The position numbers and the translations under genes are program-made. A stretch of DNA of 64,000 nucleotides from Phytophthora hibernalis (taxonomy: Eukaryota; Oomycota; Peronosporomycetes; Peronosporales; Peronosporaceae): contig JAAKBF010000221.1 in the NCBI GenBank assembly GCA_012656075.1, positions 124,001 through 188,000 on the forward strand. The letters run 5' to 3'. Within the stretch, counting starts at the first letter, position 1; each line of letters begins with the position of its first letter. Below, piece by piece: positions 1 to 9,756 of this stretch. The notes beneath the pieces are model-generated. The model was not told where the DNA came from. It saw only the letters and a program-made list of their open reading frames with translations, and made no database searches.

Positions 1-1180
1 CAAATTTGTGGGATCCTTCTTTACGCCATGCGTCTGCATCTTTCTCAGCTCCAGTGATGCCGTCTTCAGCAAACACGAATTCCACTGACCCAAGCATCAC
101 ACACCACTCGACGTATGATTGAAACTGTGAGAGGTTTTCAGGAGTAGTGAATGTGTCACTTGTCTTGAGCGTATTTTCCAGCATTTGCTGTTCCAGAGGC
201 GACATACAGGGTAAAACATGCCGTGCATGGGCAACCACACGTGCTACTGCCTCTGGATGACACACTTTGCTTTCATTTTGTGATTTCACTTCATTCTCAG
301 CCAGTGCTGAAGCGAGGCGGAACCAACCTTTAAAGTAGGCATGATTGAGATGCACAGCCGCACCCGAAAGCTGGGTGGAAGACGCGTAGTTGCCCGCTTT
401 GAACCGACATGTCGCGAGGTTGGTAAGCAGCACAGCTATCGTATGAACTTCTGGTTGTACGGTTTCGATCGCGCGCTGATAACACGCCAACGCCCCGCAG
501 CCTTCGTTTTGGGTGTTTAACACACTGAAATACTCATTTCCCAGCTTCTTCCACGATGTCAAATCAGTCGGTACATCTCTCCACGGAATCAATTCTTTTG
601 CATCATCGACGCGAATGCCCTCGGACAAATCCATCCGCACCTTATAGTAGGGTTCAATCACAACAATTGGTTTGCCCTTGGGGAACCGACTTGCCAGAGC
701 CATTTGCCGCTCTATTGGTGGTAGATCAGAGTCGATTAACCCGTAGGCAGCAATCTCCACCAAACGTCCAGTCACATCTTCAAGAAGAAGTACCAATGAC
801 GAAATGCCGAAAAACGCGTCGTCGATAGCCACCCAACCACATAGATAACGACCTCGATGTGTAGTTCCAAGCTCAAGCTCATTTACAGTCATGGGTTTGA
901 GCGTACGCAGTGGTTTCATGTAGGACTTGGGCTTCGTGTCGGCATTTAGAGACAATTCGACCTGAACAGAGTCAGATGTAAACTCTCCTCGCATCATTTG
1001 CTCAGCAAAGAAACCTCCAGGACGAACAAACTTGGCACGCATCTTCTTGAACCGTTGGATCATCTCTTCCTGAGTACGTTGTTCTTGTTGGGGTTCTTCG
1101 GTATCGTCCACAGTGCTCTCTAAGAACTCAGCCTCATCCTCCGACATGGACATGAAACCCATCGAGAATGGAAACGCCAT
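1..1180 (-). CDS. TPR protein, N-terminal part (runs off the left edge)
   Basis: An uninterrupted reading frame of 393 codons runs from an ATG at 1180 to the window edge, so the C-terminus is missing. The first 65 residues are acidic and Gln-rich. Residues about 105-210 form a beta-rich region ending in a PKGKPIVVIEPYYKVR...GIRVD pattern. From about residue 222 (TSWKKLGNEYF...ALACYQRAIE) TPR-like helices follow. In fungal and protist TPR-SET proteins a similar 'EPYYKV..G..IRVD' segment precedes the TPRs and a SET domain lies further on, so a lysine methyltransferase domain may lie outside the window; that is inference. It is paired head to head with the gene at 1325. Certain as a coding region; the function is open. 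Confidence 0.75.
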   Translation of the reverse strand, partial: MAFPFSMGFMSMSEDEAEFLESTVDDTEEPQQEQRTQEEMIQRFKKMRAKFVRPGGFFAEQMMRGEFTSDSVQVELSLNADTKPKSYMKPLRTLKPMTVNELELGTTHRGRYLCGWVAIDDAFFGISSLVLLLEDVTGRLVEIAAYGLIDSDLPPIERQMALASRFPKGKPIVVIEPYYKVRMDLSEGIRVDDAKELIPWRDVPTDLTSWKKLGNEYFSVLNTQNEGCGALACYQRAIETVQPEVHTIAVLLTNLATCRFKAGNYASSTQLSGAAVHLNHAYFKGWFRLASALAENEVKSQNESKVCHPEAVARVVAHARHVLPCMSPLEQQMLENTLKTSDTFTTPENLSQFQSYVEWCVMLGSVEFVFAEDGITGAEKDADAWRKEGSHKF

Positions 1181-1324
1181 GATGCTCCGGTACCAAGTTG
1201 TCCGGGCAAGGTTTGCTTTTGTCGTCGCAAATTCCAGACTGAATTTTCTTTTGCACAGTTAACGGGCTGCAGAACTTCTCCGAATCCCCTTTCTCATTCT
1301 TTTGAAGCAAAAGTCAAAATCAAC
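1181..1324. promoter_or_regulatory. Short bidirectional promoter
   Basis: Only 144 bases separate the two divergent start codons (1180 minus, 1325 plus), so the start sites of both genes must lie here. A pyrimidine-rich stretch with CTCATTCTTTT near 1293-1304 resembles the oomycete initiator (TCATTY followed by T-rich sequence) for the plus-strand gene. Confidence 0.5.
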
Positions 1325-2125
1325 ATGATGGCGCGTACGGTCCCAGTTGCGCCGAAGCCGAAGCTCTTCGACGAGTACGATATGCCGGCCGGTGCTGCAC
1401 ACAAAGCGCGAATTCGGATGCTTCAAATGGTTGTCAAGGAGCAACCCCTGCAAGACTATGTCAGCGTCGGTCAAAAACGACGTTTTCTAGCAGCTTTCGA
1501 CGATTTCGCATGGGAGCGAAATATCAAGAAAGTGTACGAACACTCTTCTGGTCCTCCTCACCTCGAGTACTTCGAGATCGACCCAATGCCTCTCAATAAA
1601 CATTCGTTCGAGCTGCTAGTGGCCACCGTGGATGACCTCATTGACACAAGCTCAATGGCGAGTATCGACACCGCCTCCGACATGGATAAAATGATGCTGA
1701 TCGATGCCGTGATGCGTGCTGTGTGTCGCGAGTGCACGAGCTGTGTCAAGATCGATCGACATGTGACGTTCAAATGCAAGGTCCTGGAGCCATTCGGGCG
1801 CGTGTATTTACTGCGTGCAGGCAAGACGGAGAAGGCCATCGTCATGGGGTGCAAGAAGCAAGATTTCGACAAGGGTCTTGCTGAGATGGCCGTTGCAGTG
1901 GAGATAGCGTTGCTAGAGCGGCTGGAAAAGGGTTCAGACTCGAAAGGGAATGTCTACGGGTTCATGTCGGACTTTTTGACGTGGCACGTGATGGAGTTGA
2001 GTTCTGGAGGAGCGCGATTTTGCAAGTTTACTGTTGATGCGAACAACAAGAGAGACGATGACCTACGCACGCTTGTTGGTGCGTTATCGGCGCTGGTGCA
2101 GGGCAAAGAAGCACATGGCGCGTAG
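1325..2125 (+). CDS. PD-(D/E)XK nuclease-like oomycete protein, probably catalytically altered
   Basis: Intact 266-codon frame without introns. The N-terminal 110 residues are rich in basic and aromatic residues (KPKLFDEYDMP). The second half has the order of a restriction-endonuclease-like fold: a strand (FGRVYLLRAG), then AIVMGCKKQDFDKGLAEMAVA, where families usually show E-x-K followed by a 'GLAQ'-type helix, then VYGFMSDFLTWHVMEL, which matches the usual 'VYGIVTD...W.F' ending. In this copy the acidic residue expected before the lysine is Gly (MGCKK), which would remove a metal ligand. Such domains occur in oomycete multicopy families and in some Crinkler C-termini. The fold assignment is by pattern only. 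Confidence 0.65.
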   Translation: MMARTVPVAPKPKLFDEYDMPAGAAHKARIRMLQMVVKEQPLQDYVSVGQKRRFLAAFDDFAWERNIKKVYEHSSGPPHLEYFEIDPMPLNKHSFELLVATVDDLIDTSSMASIDTASDMDKMMLIDAVMRAVCRECTSCVKIDRHVTFKCKVLEPFGRVYLLRAGKTEKAIVMGCKKQDFDKGLAEMAVAVEIALLERLEKGSDSKGNVYGFMSDFLTWHVMELSSGGARFCKFTVDANNKRDDDLRTLVGALSALVQGKEAHGA

Positions 2126-2828
2126 CTGGATCAACGACGATCCTCCCCGTTTATTTACTGATCAGCAAAAAATTGTGCACGCTGGACGCCAACCGGAAAC
2201 AAGAAACATATCGATTTTTGAAGTGTATGCGAGCATGCACCTACGGCCGGAATGACGAAGTTGAAGACACAGGGGCCCGGGATGCAACTTTGGGAGACTG
2301 GAACACTAAGGAAAGATCATTTACTTGGCATGACGCGAAGATTTAAATTGCTGGCAAACCACACTGTCATGTGAAATATACTTCGAAGTATATCACGAAC
2401 GCCGCGGAAACAAAAATGATTCTACCAGTCTGCACTAGGAATTTCAAGTCAAACCGAGATCGGGAAGACGGCCCAAGATGGAGTGCAAGACTGAGCAGTG
2501 GCGTTTGTTCGTCTGCGCATAACGTTGTGATCATCTGGCGCTAAAACTTGAATGTCAGCAGCTCCTGTCGAGAAGAACATTACATTTTTAATGGGTTATA
2601 GTGTTGTTGCATATTCAGTAGGGAATTCCCCGCGGGGATGTCGTATCTGTTCTCGAAGTTGCATGCACAACCAACCTAACGACGCAATCACGAGTATGTT
2701 TCTGAGAAAGTGCCCGCCTAAATCTTAGCTGTTGAGTCGTAATACATCCGTCTACATGTATTAATACCCGCTGTCAATTGACCAGTTCTCTTTTCCCTCA
2801 TTTCAGATCTGTCTGTCACTGACGAAGA
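2126..2828. other. Intergenic region upstream of the Crinkler pseudogene
   Basis: About 700 bases without a convincing frame. The codons scattered here continue no neighbour. The last 60 bases are pyrimidine-rich and carry the initiator-like sequence listed separately. No transposon ends were recognised. Confidence 0.4.
2798..2812 (+). promoter_or_regulatory. Oomycete-type initiator (Inr) before the Crinkler start
   Basis: TCATTTCAGATCT lies in a C/T-rich stretch about 20-30 bases before the ATG at 2829. Oomycete core promoters are known for an initiator of the form TCATTY close to the start codon, often followed by a T-rich flank. The match is partial. Confidence 0.35.
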
Positions 2829-4621
2829 ATGGTAGTTCTCCGCTGTTTGATCATCGGAATGGGAGGGAGCGCGTTCTCTGTTGAGATTGATGATAGCCTG
2901 CCAGTGGATCACTTGAAGACTGCAATCACAGAGAAGAACAAGACAATTGCGGAGCCTTCGCATAAGCTACGTCTCTTCCTGGCAAAGGGGCTGACAACAA
3001 GTGGTTTATGTCTGGGTCGGAGGATGTGGAGAAATTAAAGCAGGGTGACACGACTCTTGCAGTCGAAGCACTAATGCACGAAGACAATGAATTGAAGGGG
3101 AGAGGTGGACTGCAAAACGTATTGAAGGGTTCACAGCTATCCTCCGATCAAATTCACGTGTTGGTGGTGCTTCCTGAAGCTACGTCGGCACCTGATCCCC
3201 AGAGCAAGAGAAGGAGAATGGGAAACTATCCAGACGCATGGATAAAAGCGATAAAGGACGAACAAGTTGAAGAACTACCGTTGACCACTACAAGTTTGAA
3301 AGCGCACCTGAAACGGGAGCTGCGCGTCAAAGTCCCCTTCAACGAGAGACTATCTCAGTTAATATCCGCCGATAACTCGACAGGAGAGTGTACCAGTACT
3401 TTCGAAAAACTATTTGAGTCCGAGCCACGTGGAATCTCTCACATCACTGCAAGCATCGTGGGAAGGGTGGTCGATCCCCTCCTGCCTGGATCCGAGTGCG
3501 CAAGCGCTACAACGTATAATTACATTTGGGATTCCGCAACATATCATCACATTTGGGATTCCCTCATAGCGGTTCCGCTGAGACTTGTGACAAAAGGGAG
3601 ATTTATTCGCTTCAGGACAGTATCTAGCCAATTCCGACCGAATTTATGCTTCTACTTGAACTTAAGCAACGTGTGCATCTTTCGCGGCCAAGAAAAGGCA
3701 ACGGGCGACTTGAAAGTGCCGGTTAAAGAATTGCATGAGAAGCTAAAATGGAAAATGGTGGTGCACCATACAGTTTTGCCTATGCAGCTGTGGGACTTCA
3801 AATAGCGTTGGTGATTATTCGGAAAGGTGAAAAGGGGGAGGTGGTGCAGAGGCAGAAACTCTGGAAACGTACGACTTGGATACTATGAGTGGTAGGCTTT
3901 CGTTCTTTCTCGCCTTGCTCAACCTTTCGATTCTTTTCCGACCTCTTGTGGATCGTATTCCGCCGCTGGATGGGCCCGAGTACAACTTTTCAGAAAAGAA
4001 AATGATGTGGAGATTGGATTCACCGAAGAATGTGTAGTGAAGACATACCCCTCGAGTATGCCAAGTGCTACAATAATTCGCAAGTTGAAGGATCTACATC
4101 GTCGAATGAAGGAGTGCTCGGTCCCAAACGTTGTGGAGCTAAGGAAATCGAACGAGAAACAGACATTCATAGAGCTGGCGCCAGTTGGTCGACTTTCGCC
4201 ACCCGATAACGTCCAGCAGCTCCTCACCGCCTTACGCGATATACTCAGAGCGCTTGTGGCACTGCACGCAATCAACATAATGCATCGAGACTTGCGATAA
4301 GAAACCACTTGTCGTCTTCGCCTGGATACTGGCAAAGACGACAAGTGGTTTCTTATCGACTTCGACGACGGGGCACTGTCACCCGCTGCAAGAATCGAGC
4401 ACTTACACGAGGAATCACATGCTCCTGAGATTCGTTCAGCTTCATCTCACACGACCAAGGTGGACATTTGGGGTGTGGGCTATCTCTTGGAAACAACTTC
4501 AGTCTACAATCTCTCAACCGAACTCGAGGAAATCAAAGAAAAGTGTTTGAAGACAAACCCGAAGAAGTGACCCACAGCAAAAGTGCTCCTCGAGGAAATC
4601 GAAGCGCTATTAAGTACTTGA
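2829..4621 (+). pseudogene. Crinkler (CRN8-type) effector pseudogene with kinase-like C-terminus
   Basis: The N-terminus has the CRN layout: a ubiquitin-like start (GSAFSVEIDDS), the LRLFLAKG translocation motif (near residue 50) and, after a DWL-like region, HVLVVLP close to 3155-3175. The C-terminal part has kinase signatures in order: HRDLR (4281-4295), DFDDG (near 4358-4372), HAPEI (near 4419) and DIWGVGYLL (near 4465), as in CRN8-type D2 effectors, which act inside the host cell. Breaks seen: a frame change near 2990-3010 by a G run, a stop at 3803-3805, further frame changes to 4007, a stop at 4298-4300 inside a perfect inverted repeat, and a TGA at 4568. A 27-bp near-duplication (WDSATYHHIWDS) lies near 3520-3565. 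No intact effector can be made as it stands. Confidence 0.85.
4295..4358. repeat. Perfect 24-bp inverted repeat inside the kinase catalytic loop
   Basis: The arms 4295-4318 and 4335-4358 are exact reverse complements, separated by 16 bases. The right arm encodes the expected kinase sequence before DFDDG. The left arm sits directly after HRDLR, where different sequence is expected, and supplies the TAA stop at 4298-4300. This looks like a templated (snap-back) replacement. Confidence 0.9.
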
Positions 4622-4765
4622 GCCACATTTATTTTCTAGCTTGAGAAAGAGTCAACAGATAACATTCCAGCCTCTTTTTCTTAATTATGTTATCGTCATA
4701 TTTCATTTCCCGAAATATCACTTTTAAAAATCCAAGGTCATCACAATCACAATAGCACATGGTAA

Positions 4766-6968
4766 ATGAGCTCCTCGCCTCCATCTCCTCCTTTGCACGT
4801 GGCTGTATGGGAGGGCGACGTGGATCGTGTACAGTTCCTCCTCAACTCTATATGCCCCAAAGGTGAAGAACTCTTAGACCCCGCAAAGCCGAAGCGCTCA
4901 AGGACCTCCTGGAGCTCAAAGACATTCACGGGAATTCCGCTCTGCACTTGGCGGTGCGCGTCGTGCAGCCAGCACAGCGCGCTATTGTGAAAATTCTGTT
5001 GGAATATGACGCTAACGTGGCGTCTCGCAATTGTGACGGCTGGAGCTGCGCCCACGATGCCGCCCTATTGGACGACGAGCTCCTTTTGGCTCAGATTTAC
5101 CTCCGGGGAGAGAAACAAGTGATGAAGTCGCTGGAATCCGCTCAGGAAAGTTTTATACAAGCTTTGGAGAAATTGCCAGATTTTGAAGCAGAAATTTTCA
5201 TTGAGGCCCAGTCGTGGGTGCCCATTGTGTCGAGTGTGCTACCGTCCGACACGATTCGGATCTGGAAAAAGGTTCTAGGTTACGCATCGACTCGGCGTTG
5301 AAAGGACTGGACGGGGTGAAGTGGAAGAAAGGACCCATGTCTCATGCGTATATGGGGCGGGGCAGTGGAGAGAGGGAGGGCCATGCAGTGGTCATGGACC
5401 ATGAGAGCAAGAGGTTCTACGATGTGCTGGAGGGCATGCACAACTCGTCGGTGGGGAATTTGGACTTGGCGTTGCAGGTGTCACTGACCACGGCCATGTC
5501 GTCATCCAGTATGGACGCTACCTGGCTGGAGTTTGTTAAACAGAAAGAGGTGAAGGCGCAGGGGAAAAGAGACGAGAGCAGGATCCAAGGAGATGGAGAG
5601 AAGAAGAGCCGCAGTAGACAGCGGAGATGCCCGTGGCCGGGAACGACGTACAAGATGCAGAACTTTTCCATGGAAGCGCAGTTCCGACCTGTGGTGAACC
5701 CAGACCGCAAACTGAAGCAGCCACCGACTGGCAAGGACACACCATTTGAGGAGGTGCAGCAGTTTGTTGAGCACCTTCAATCGTCTGTGCCCAATGGAAA
5801 AGACAAAAAGAAAACGAAACACAAGCACAGCAGTAACGGTGGAAGCAATGATAACGCAGCACAAACTCTTCGACTCGAAAAGGGCCGCAAGTTGGAGATG
5901 CACCTGGATGTTATGGCGGGTGACACGATTCGGTGGGATTTTTCTCGAAGAGTAGCGACTTTTGCTTTGTGGCGACATATTTCCATGAAGACCAGCAGCA
6001 ACCTGTGTGTCGTACGGACGGTGTCAAGAACCTGAACATTGTTGGAGCGTTTGAAGTCGAACAGAACGGCAGCTTCGTTCTGATGTGGCAAAACACCCAG
6101 AAGGGATTCACAATTGACCGAAACGGGATCAAAATTGCTTACAATGTTGTACACCTTCGGTCGGCAGTCGAGGAACCCCGGTTAACCCCGCATCAAGTGC
6201 AGGAACGATTGAATCGACCACGCCTGAATCAAGCGAAGCTAACGGGGAAGCCGATGGGAAACAATGTACCGCCAGACTCACCGATAAGCAGAAATGCGAA
6301 GTTTTCCGGCAGCCGGACCACATTCCTAATCCAATCACCACCACTACAGCGTTTGCAGATTACTTCAAGCTCCACGATACGACTAGCGAATCAGAAGAGC
6401 ACGTGAATGCCAATCAACAAGAGTCGAAGAAAAAGCCGTCATTTTTCAAAATATTTGAAGACAAGAAACAATCTCAGCAGCACCCATCGACAACATCTTC
6501 ATCGAGAAGCAGTGGGGGCGAGGTAGCGTTCGGGATGAAAAATACTTTCCGAAATCTTACACTTGTACCAAGCACGCGCCGTGTAAAGAAGGATTTCGAG
6601 GCCAAGGTTGTTATGACTGAGAGTTTCCCGTTTCAACTGCGAGACTTCCTCCCAGTCATTAAATTCATTTCGACTACGGGCGAGCACGTCAAGAACCTCG
6701 AGGAGTTTTTTCAGATGGTGCGGTCTGCCCCTTTGATCATTTGTATAGTTTTGTGGTAGCTGACATCGTTGTGTTTACTTATGTGTGTGCTCGACTACAG
6801 ACACTTCCACCAGGCTTCCCTGTCAAGTTTGAGCTGCCGATGATGTTCACAATCCGTGTCGCGTACACGTTTCAGAAGATCACGCTGAATCCGCAGCTGG
6901 ATGCAAAGATGTTTGAGATCCCAGACGACTATCACGAAGTGTTCACGCTGGATGAAGTGCGGTTATAG
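4766..6968 (+). CDS. ANKRD13-like protein (ankyrin repeats, GPCR-chaperone domain) with GOLD-like insert
   Basis: The order matches the ANKRD13 family: ankyrin repeats (PPLHVAVWEGDVDRVQFLL; HGNSALHLAV; VKILLEYDANVASRNCDGW), then the GPCR-chaperone core (LPDFEAEIFIEAQSWVPIVS, SDTIRIWK, DGVKWKKGP), then C-terminal LPPGFPVKFELP...FEIPDDYHE. Between them lies a GOLD-like beta domain (MAGDTIRWDF, DFCFVATYFHED, NGSFVLMWQN). ANKRD13 proteins bind ubiquitinated cargo on endosomes; the GOLD-like part is an addition. Frames change by one missing base near 4880, 5272, 5940 and 6178, each at a homopolymer, with similarity continuing across. One intron, 6718-6800 (83 bases, GT-AG, phase 0). With the four single-base gaps the CDS is 708 codons. 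Likely a working gene with sequence errors. Confidence 0.85.
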
Positions 6969-7032
6969 ACAGCTTTGTACCTCGTGACAATTTTGAAATC
7001 ATAGATAAGGTTGATTCAGTTTGTTGTCAGCT

Positions 7033-7527
7033 CTACTTGCTTTCTAGCTGGTCCCCGCCTTTGTGGAACTGTTCATACGGGTCGAGCTCGTCTAGTATAA
7101 AGTCGTCCTGTGCTTTGTCGTCTTGGACGACGGTCTCGTCGGCAGCAAGAATTGCATCTCCGAAGTATGGGGAGTCGTCACCGTTAAATACTTGATCAGA
7201 ACTTAGTTCAACCGTAGCAGTAGACTCACTGCCGCGGAACATTGGACCCCGCATCGTCATCGCCCAAGCCGAAGCGTCCACCGACGAATACAGAGCAGTG
7301 CTGCCAACACCAGCCAACACTAGCAGACTCAGTGTAGCGACGAGTTTATTGCGTTGAACTCGACGGTGTTCCAAATGCTTGTGCAGAATCGTCGACTCCG
7401 ACATCGTTGAGCATGACGCCAACTTATTTACCGGAGACACGTGACACTCGTAGTTGGCCTCCTCCAATGACGCGAAGAACTCTTCGTCCATATCGCGATA
7501 CGCGCTTGGGTTGTTTCCTCGGCCCAT
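7033..7527 (-). CDS. Small single-pass membrane protein, unknown function
   Basis: 164 codons, intact, starting MGRGNNPSAYRDMDEEFF. Residues 1-60 are hydrophilic and end with a basic stretch (KHLEHRRVQRNK), followed by one hydrophobic segment (LVATLSLLVLAGVGSTALY, about 62-82) and an acidic C-terminal half (DDKAQDDFILDELDPYEQF). The basic-then-hydrophobic order suggests a type II membrane protein with its acidic tail outside the cytosol. No known domain recognised. It is tail to tail with the ANKRD13-like gene, 64 bases apart. Confidence 0.6.
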   Translation of the reverse strand: MGRGNNPSAYRDMDEEFFASLEEANYECHVSPVNKLASCSTMSESTILHKHLEHRRVQRNKLVATLSLLVLAGVGSTALYSSVDASAWAMTMRGPMFRGSESTATVELSSDQVFNGDDSPYFGDAILAADETVVQDDKAQDDFILDELDPYEQFHKGGDQLESK

Positions 7528-7848
7528 GGTATAATAGCTGTTTGGTGTCTGGTGAATGGGACACTGATGAATGGCAAGTTGTGAGTGTGAGACGTTGCAT
7601 CGTGAGTGCTAGAATTGGCGGTAAGCTTGATCGATGACTTGTTTGCCGAATTAGACGATCCCGTCCTTGGACATGGTGAACGGTTTCTTGTCCGTTGCAA
7701 CATGATGGTAGAGGACGGTCAGCCATAAATGGTAAAGGACGGTGCTGTTGCTTGAAGATTGAGGTGGTCATCACGAAATGTTCAATTTCATTAGTGTTAG
7801 GATACCGTACTGGTATCTGCCGGTACAATACATGTACAGGTATCCGCT
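7528..7848. other. Intergenic region between the membrane protein and the Old Yellow Enzyme gene
   Basis: 321 bases holding the promoter of the minus-strand membrane protein and the 3' end region of the OYE gene. Overlapping frames on both strands have no recognisable content. Confidence 0.4.
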
Positions 7849-9000
7849 CTACAACGACGACTTCGCCGCCTCGTCCTCTTCCAGGAAAGGCTGATCCGTG
7901 TAACCCGCCTCGCCAGCAGCGTAGAACGTCTGAGCATTGTACGGATTCAGGGGTGCATCGATCTCCAGCCGCTTCACGAGGTCGGGGTTTGAAATGAAGT
8001 AGCGACCCATTGCCACCAGGTCGGCGTCACCGCTGTCCACAGTTTGGATGGCCGACGCACGGTCATAGCCCGACGCCGTCATGAGAACACCGTCGTAGAT
8101 CTTGCGGAAGGTGCGCGTCATGGATCCGTCCGTGGGCGCGGTGGGGTTCTCGTGCAGTGCGAACGCACGCGGTTCAATGAGGTGAACGTAGGCCAAGTTG
8201 TATTCGTTCAGCTTCTTCAGCACGAAGCCGTACATGCCAACTGGGTCGGACTCGAACTGGCCGAAGCTCTTTCCGTAGGGGACAGTCGGATCCCCACTCG
8301 ACTCGAGTCCACCACCTCCAGAATCGCGTCCAGCGCTTCAAACAAAAAGCGCGCGCGGTTCTCAACCGACCCACCATACTTGTCCGTACGGTCGTTGATG
8401 CCATCCTGCAAGAACTGCTCGAGCAGGTATCCGTTGGCGCAGTGGAACTCGACACCGTCGAAACCCGCAGCCAGCGCGTTCTCCGCCGCCTTCTTGTAGT
8501 CCTGAACAATTAGTGCAATCTCGTGCGTCTCCAGAGCACGAGGCGGGATGTGCAACTTGCGACCTTCACGGGTAATCACTCTACCCGTGGACACGTCCAT
8601 CGTGGCACTGGAGGACACCGGCAGGTCTCCGTTCGGCTGGTTGAGTGGGTGACTCACCCGACCAGTATGCCACAGCTGCAGGAACATGTGACCTCCCTTG
8701 GTCTTGACTGTGTCGGTCACTTGCTTCCAGCCGTGGACTTGCTCCTGTGAGAAGATACCAGGTGCGCCAAGGTATCCGCGAGCCTGCGGACTGATGTTGG
8801 TGGCCTCAGCGATGATGAGTCCGCCTTTGGTGGCGCGCTGGCCGTAGTACTTGGCCGTGATCTCGGGGGACGCCCTCTTCGCCATGTTTGAGACGAGTCA
8901 ACGGAGCCATCACGACGCGGTGCTGCAGCGTCAACTGATTCAATTTGCCTCCGAGCTTGAGGGGCGCGAAGAGTTTGGGCACTTGCGACGTCGACACCAT
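7849..9000 (-). CDS. Old Yellow Enzyme family NADH:flavin oxidoreductase
   Basis: FMN-dependent ene-reductase of the OYE / 12-oxophytodienoate reductase family, which reduces activated C=C bonds with NAD(P)H. In order: LFAPLKLGGKLNQLTLQHRVVMAPLTRLK (strand 1, start ATG at 9000), GGLIIAEATNISPQARGY, MFLQLWHTGRVSHP, AGFDGVEFHCANGYLLEQFL (the H-x-x-N pair binds the carbonyl substrate), TDKYGGSVENRARF, and DADLVAMGRYFISNPDLVKRL near the end (phosphate-binding). Two frame changes: one extra base in a C run near 8870 and one missing base in a C run near 8284. They cancel to 384 codons, the usual family length. An annotator choosing the ATG at 8885 would lose the first strand. Confidence 0.9.
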
Positions 9001-9311
9001 TGGCACTGGAGGAGGTTCTGCTGGTCTTGTGGTCTCGAGAGCAAATTCGATTGTGAGTGGACACGAATACTGCGGACTGGATTTGACGGCGACTCCAATG
9101 AGAATACTCGAGCGTGAACTGTAAGCGAAAGTGTTGATGGCAGACTGCAGTTTACTCTATCGCGCTTGCTGACGTACTTGCCACTATATCGAGGTGTCTG
9201 CGGTTAATTATCCGCTAAATCTTTATGAAATTAAAACGAGTGAGTAAATTAGAAATTGAGGTTAATTATCCGCAATGTTCTTTGAAGAATCAACTCGCGC
9301 TCGAGTGTGTC
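9001..9311. other. Short intergenic region before the first transposable element
   Basis: Promoter side of the OYE gene followed by AT-rich sequence with GGTTAATTATCCGC repeated in part near 9201 and 9260 (GTTAATTATCCGC at both). No coding frame recognised. Confidence 0.4.
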
Positions 9312-9756
9312 TCTCCCTGCAGGGTTGCGTAAAACACCATTTTTTCTCGGCTATCGGGTGGTTCTACTAAAAATTGTGGGTGGGTCCGGGTTTTGGATTT
9401 TTATCACCTAACCCCGCATCCATTAATATTCTACATTTTATCTAAATATGACATTGATTTGTAAAATGTCAAGCAAAAATGAGATTGAATTTTAATGTTT
9501 TTGATGATTGGTGGTGTTTCTGGCTGAACTATGGATAGGTCCTACTGGTTACAGCCCCCAACAGAGCCTGCATGATCCTCTAGCAACTCGCTTACTTGTA
9601 ATAGAGAGTTTTAGCAGGCTCGCACACGAGCGAAACAACGAGCCGATCATCACCCTGTCTATTTCCTTAAAACGATCGTATAAACGAGCGGCAATTCGTT
9701 GGTGTCTGAGGTAAACTTGTTGGTGTATGTCACTCACAATCTGACTTCCATCCTGG

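Noticed and set aside
2829..6968. Ribosomal frameshifting as an explanation for the frame changes
   Set aside because: The changes are too many, occur in many unrelated genes and lack a common slippery site; sequence error (or decay, for the Crinkler) explains them better.
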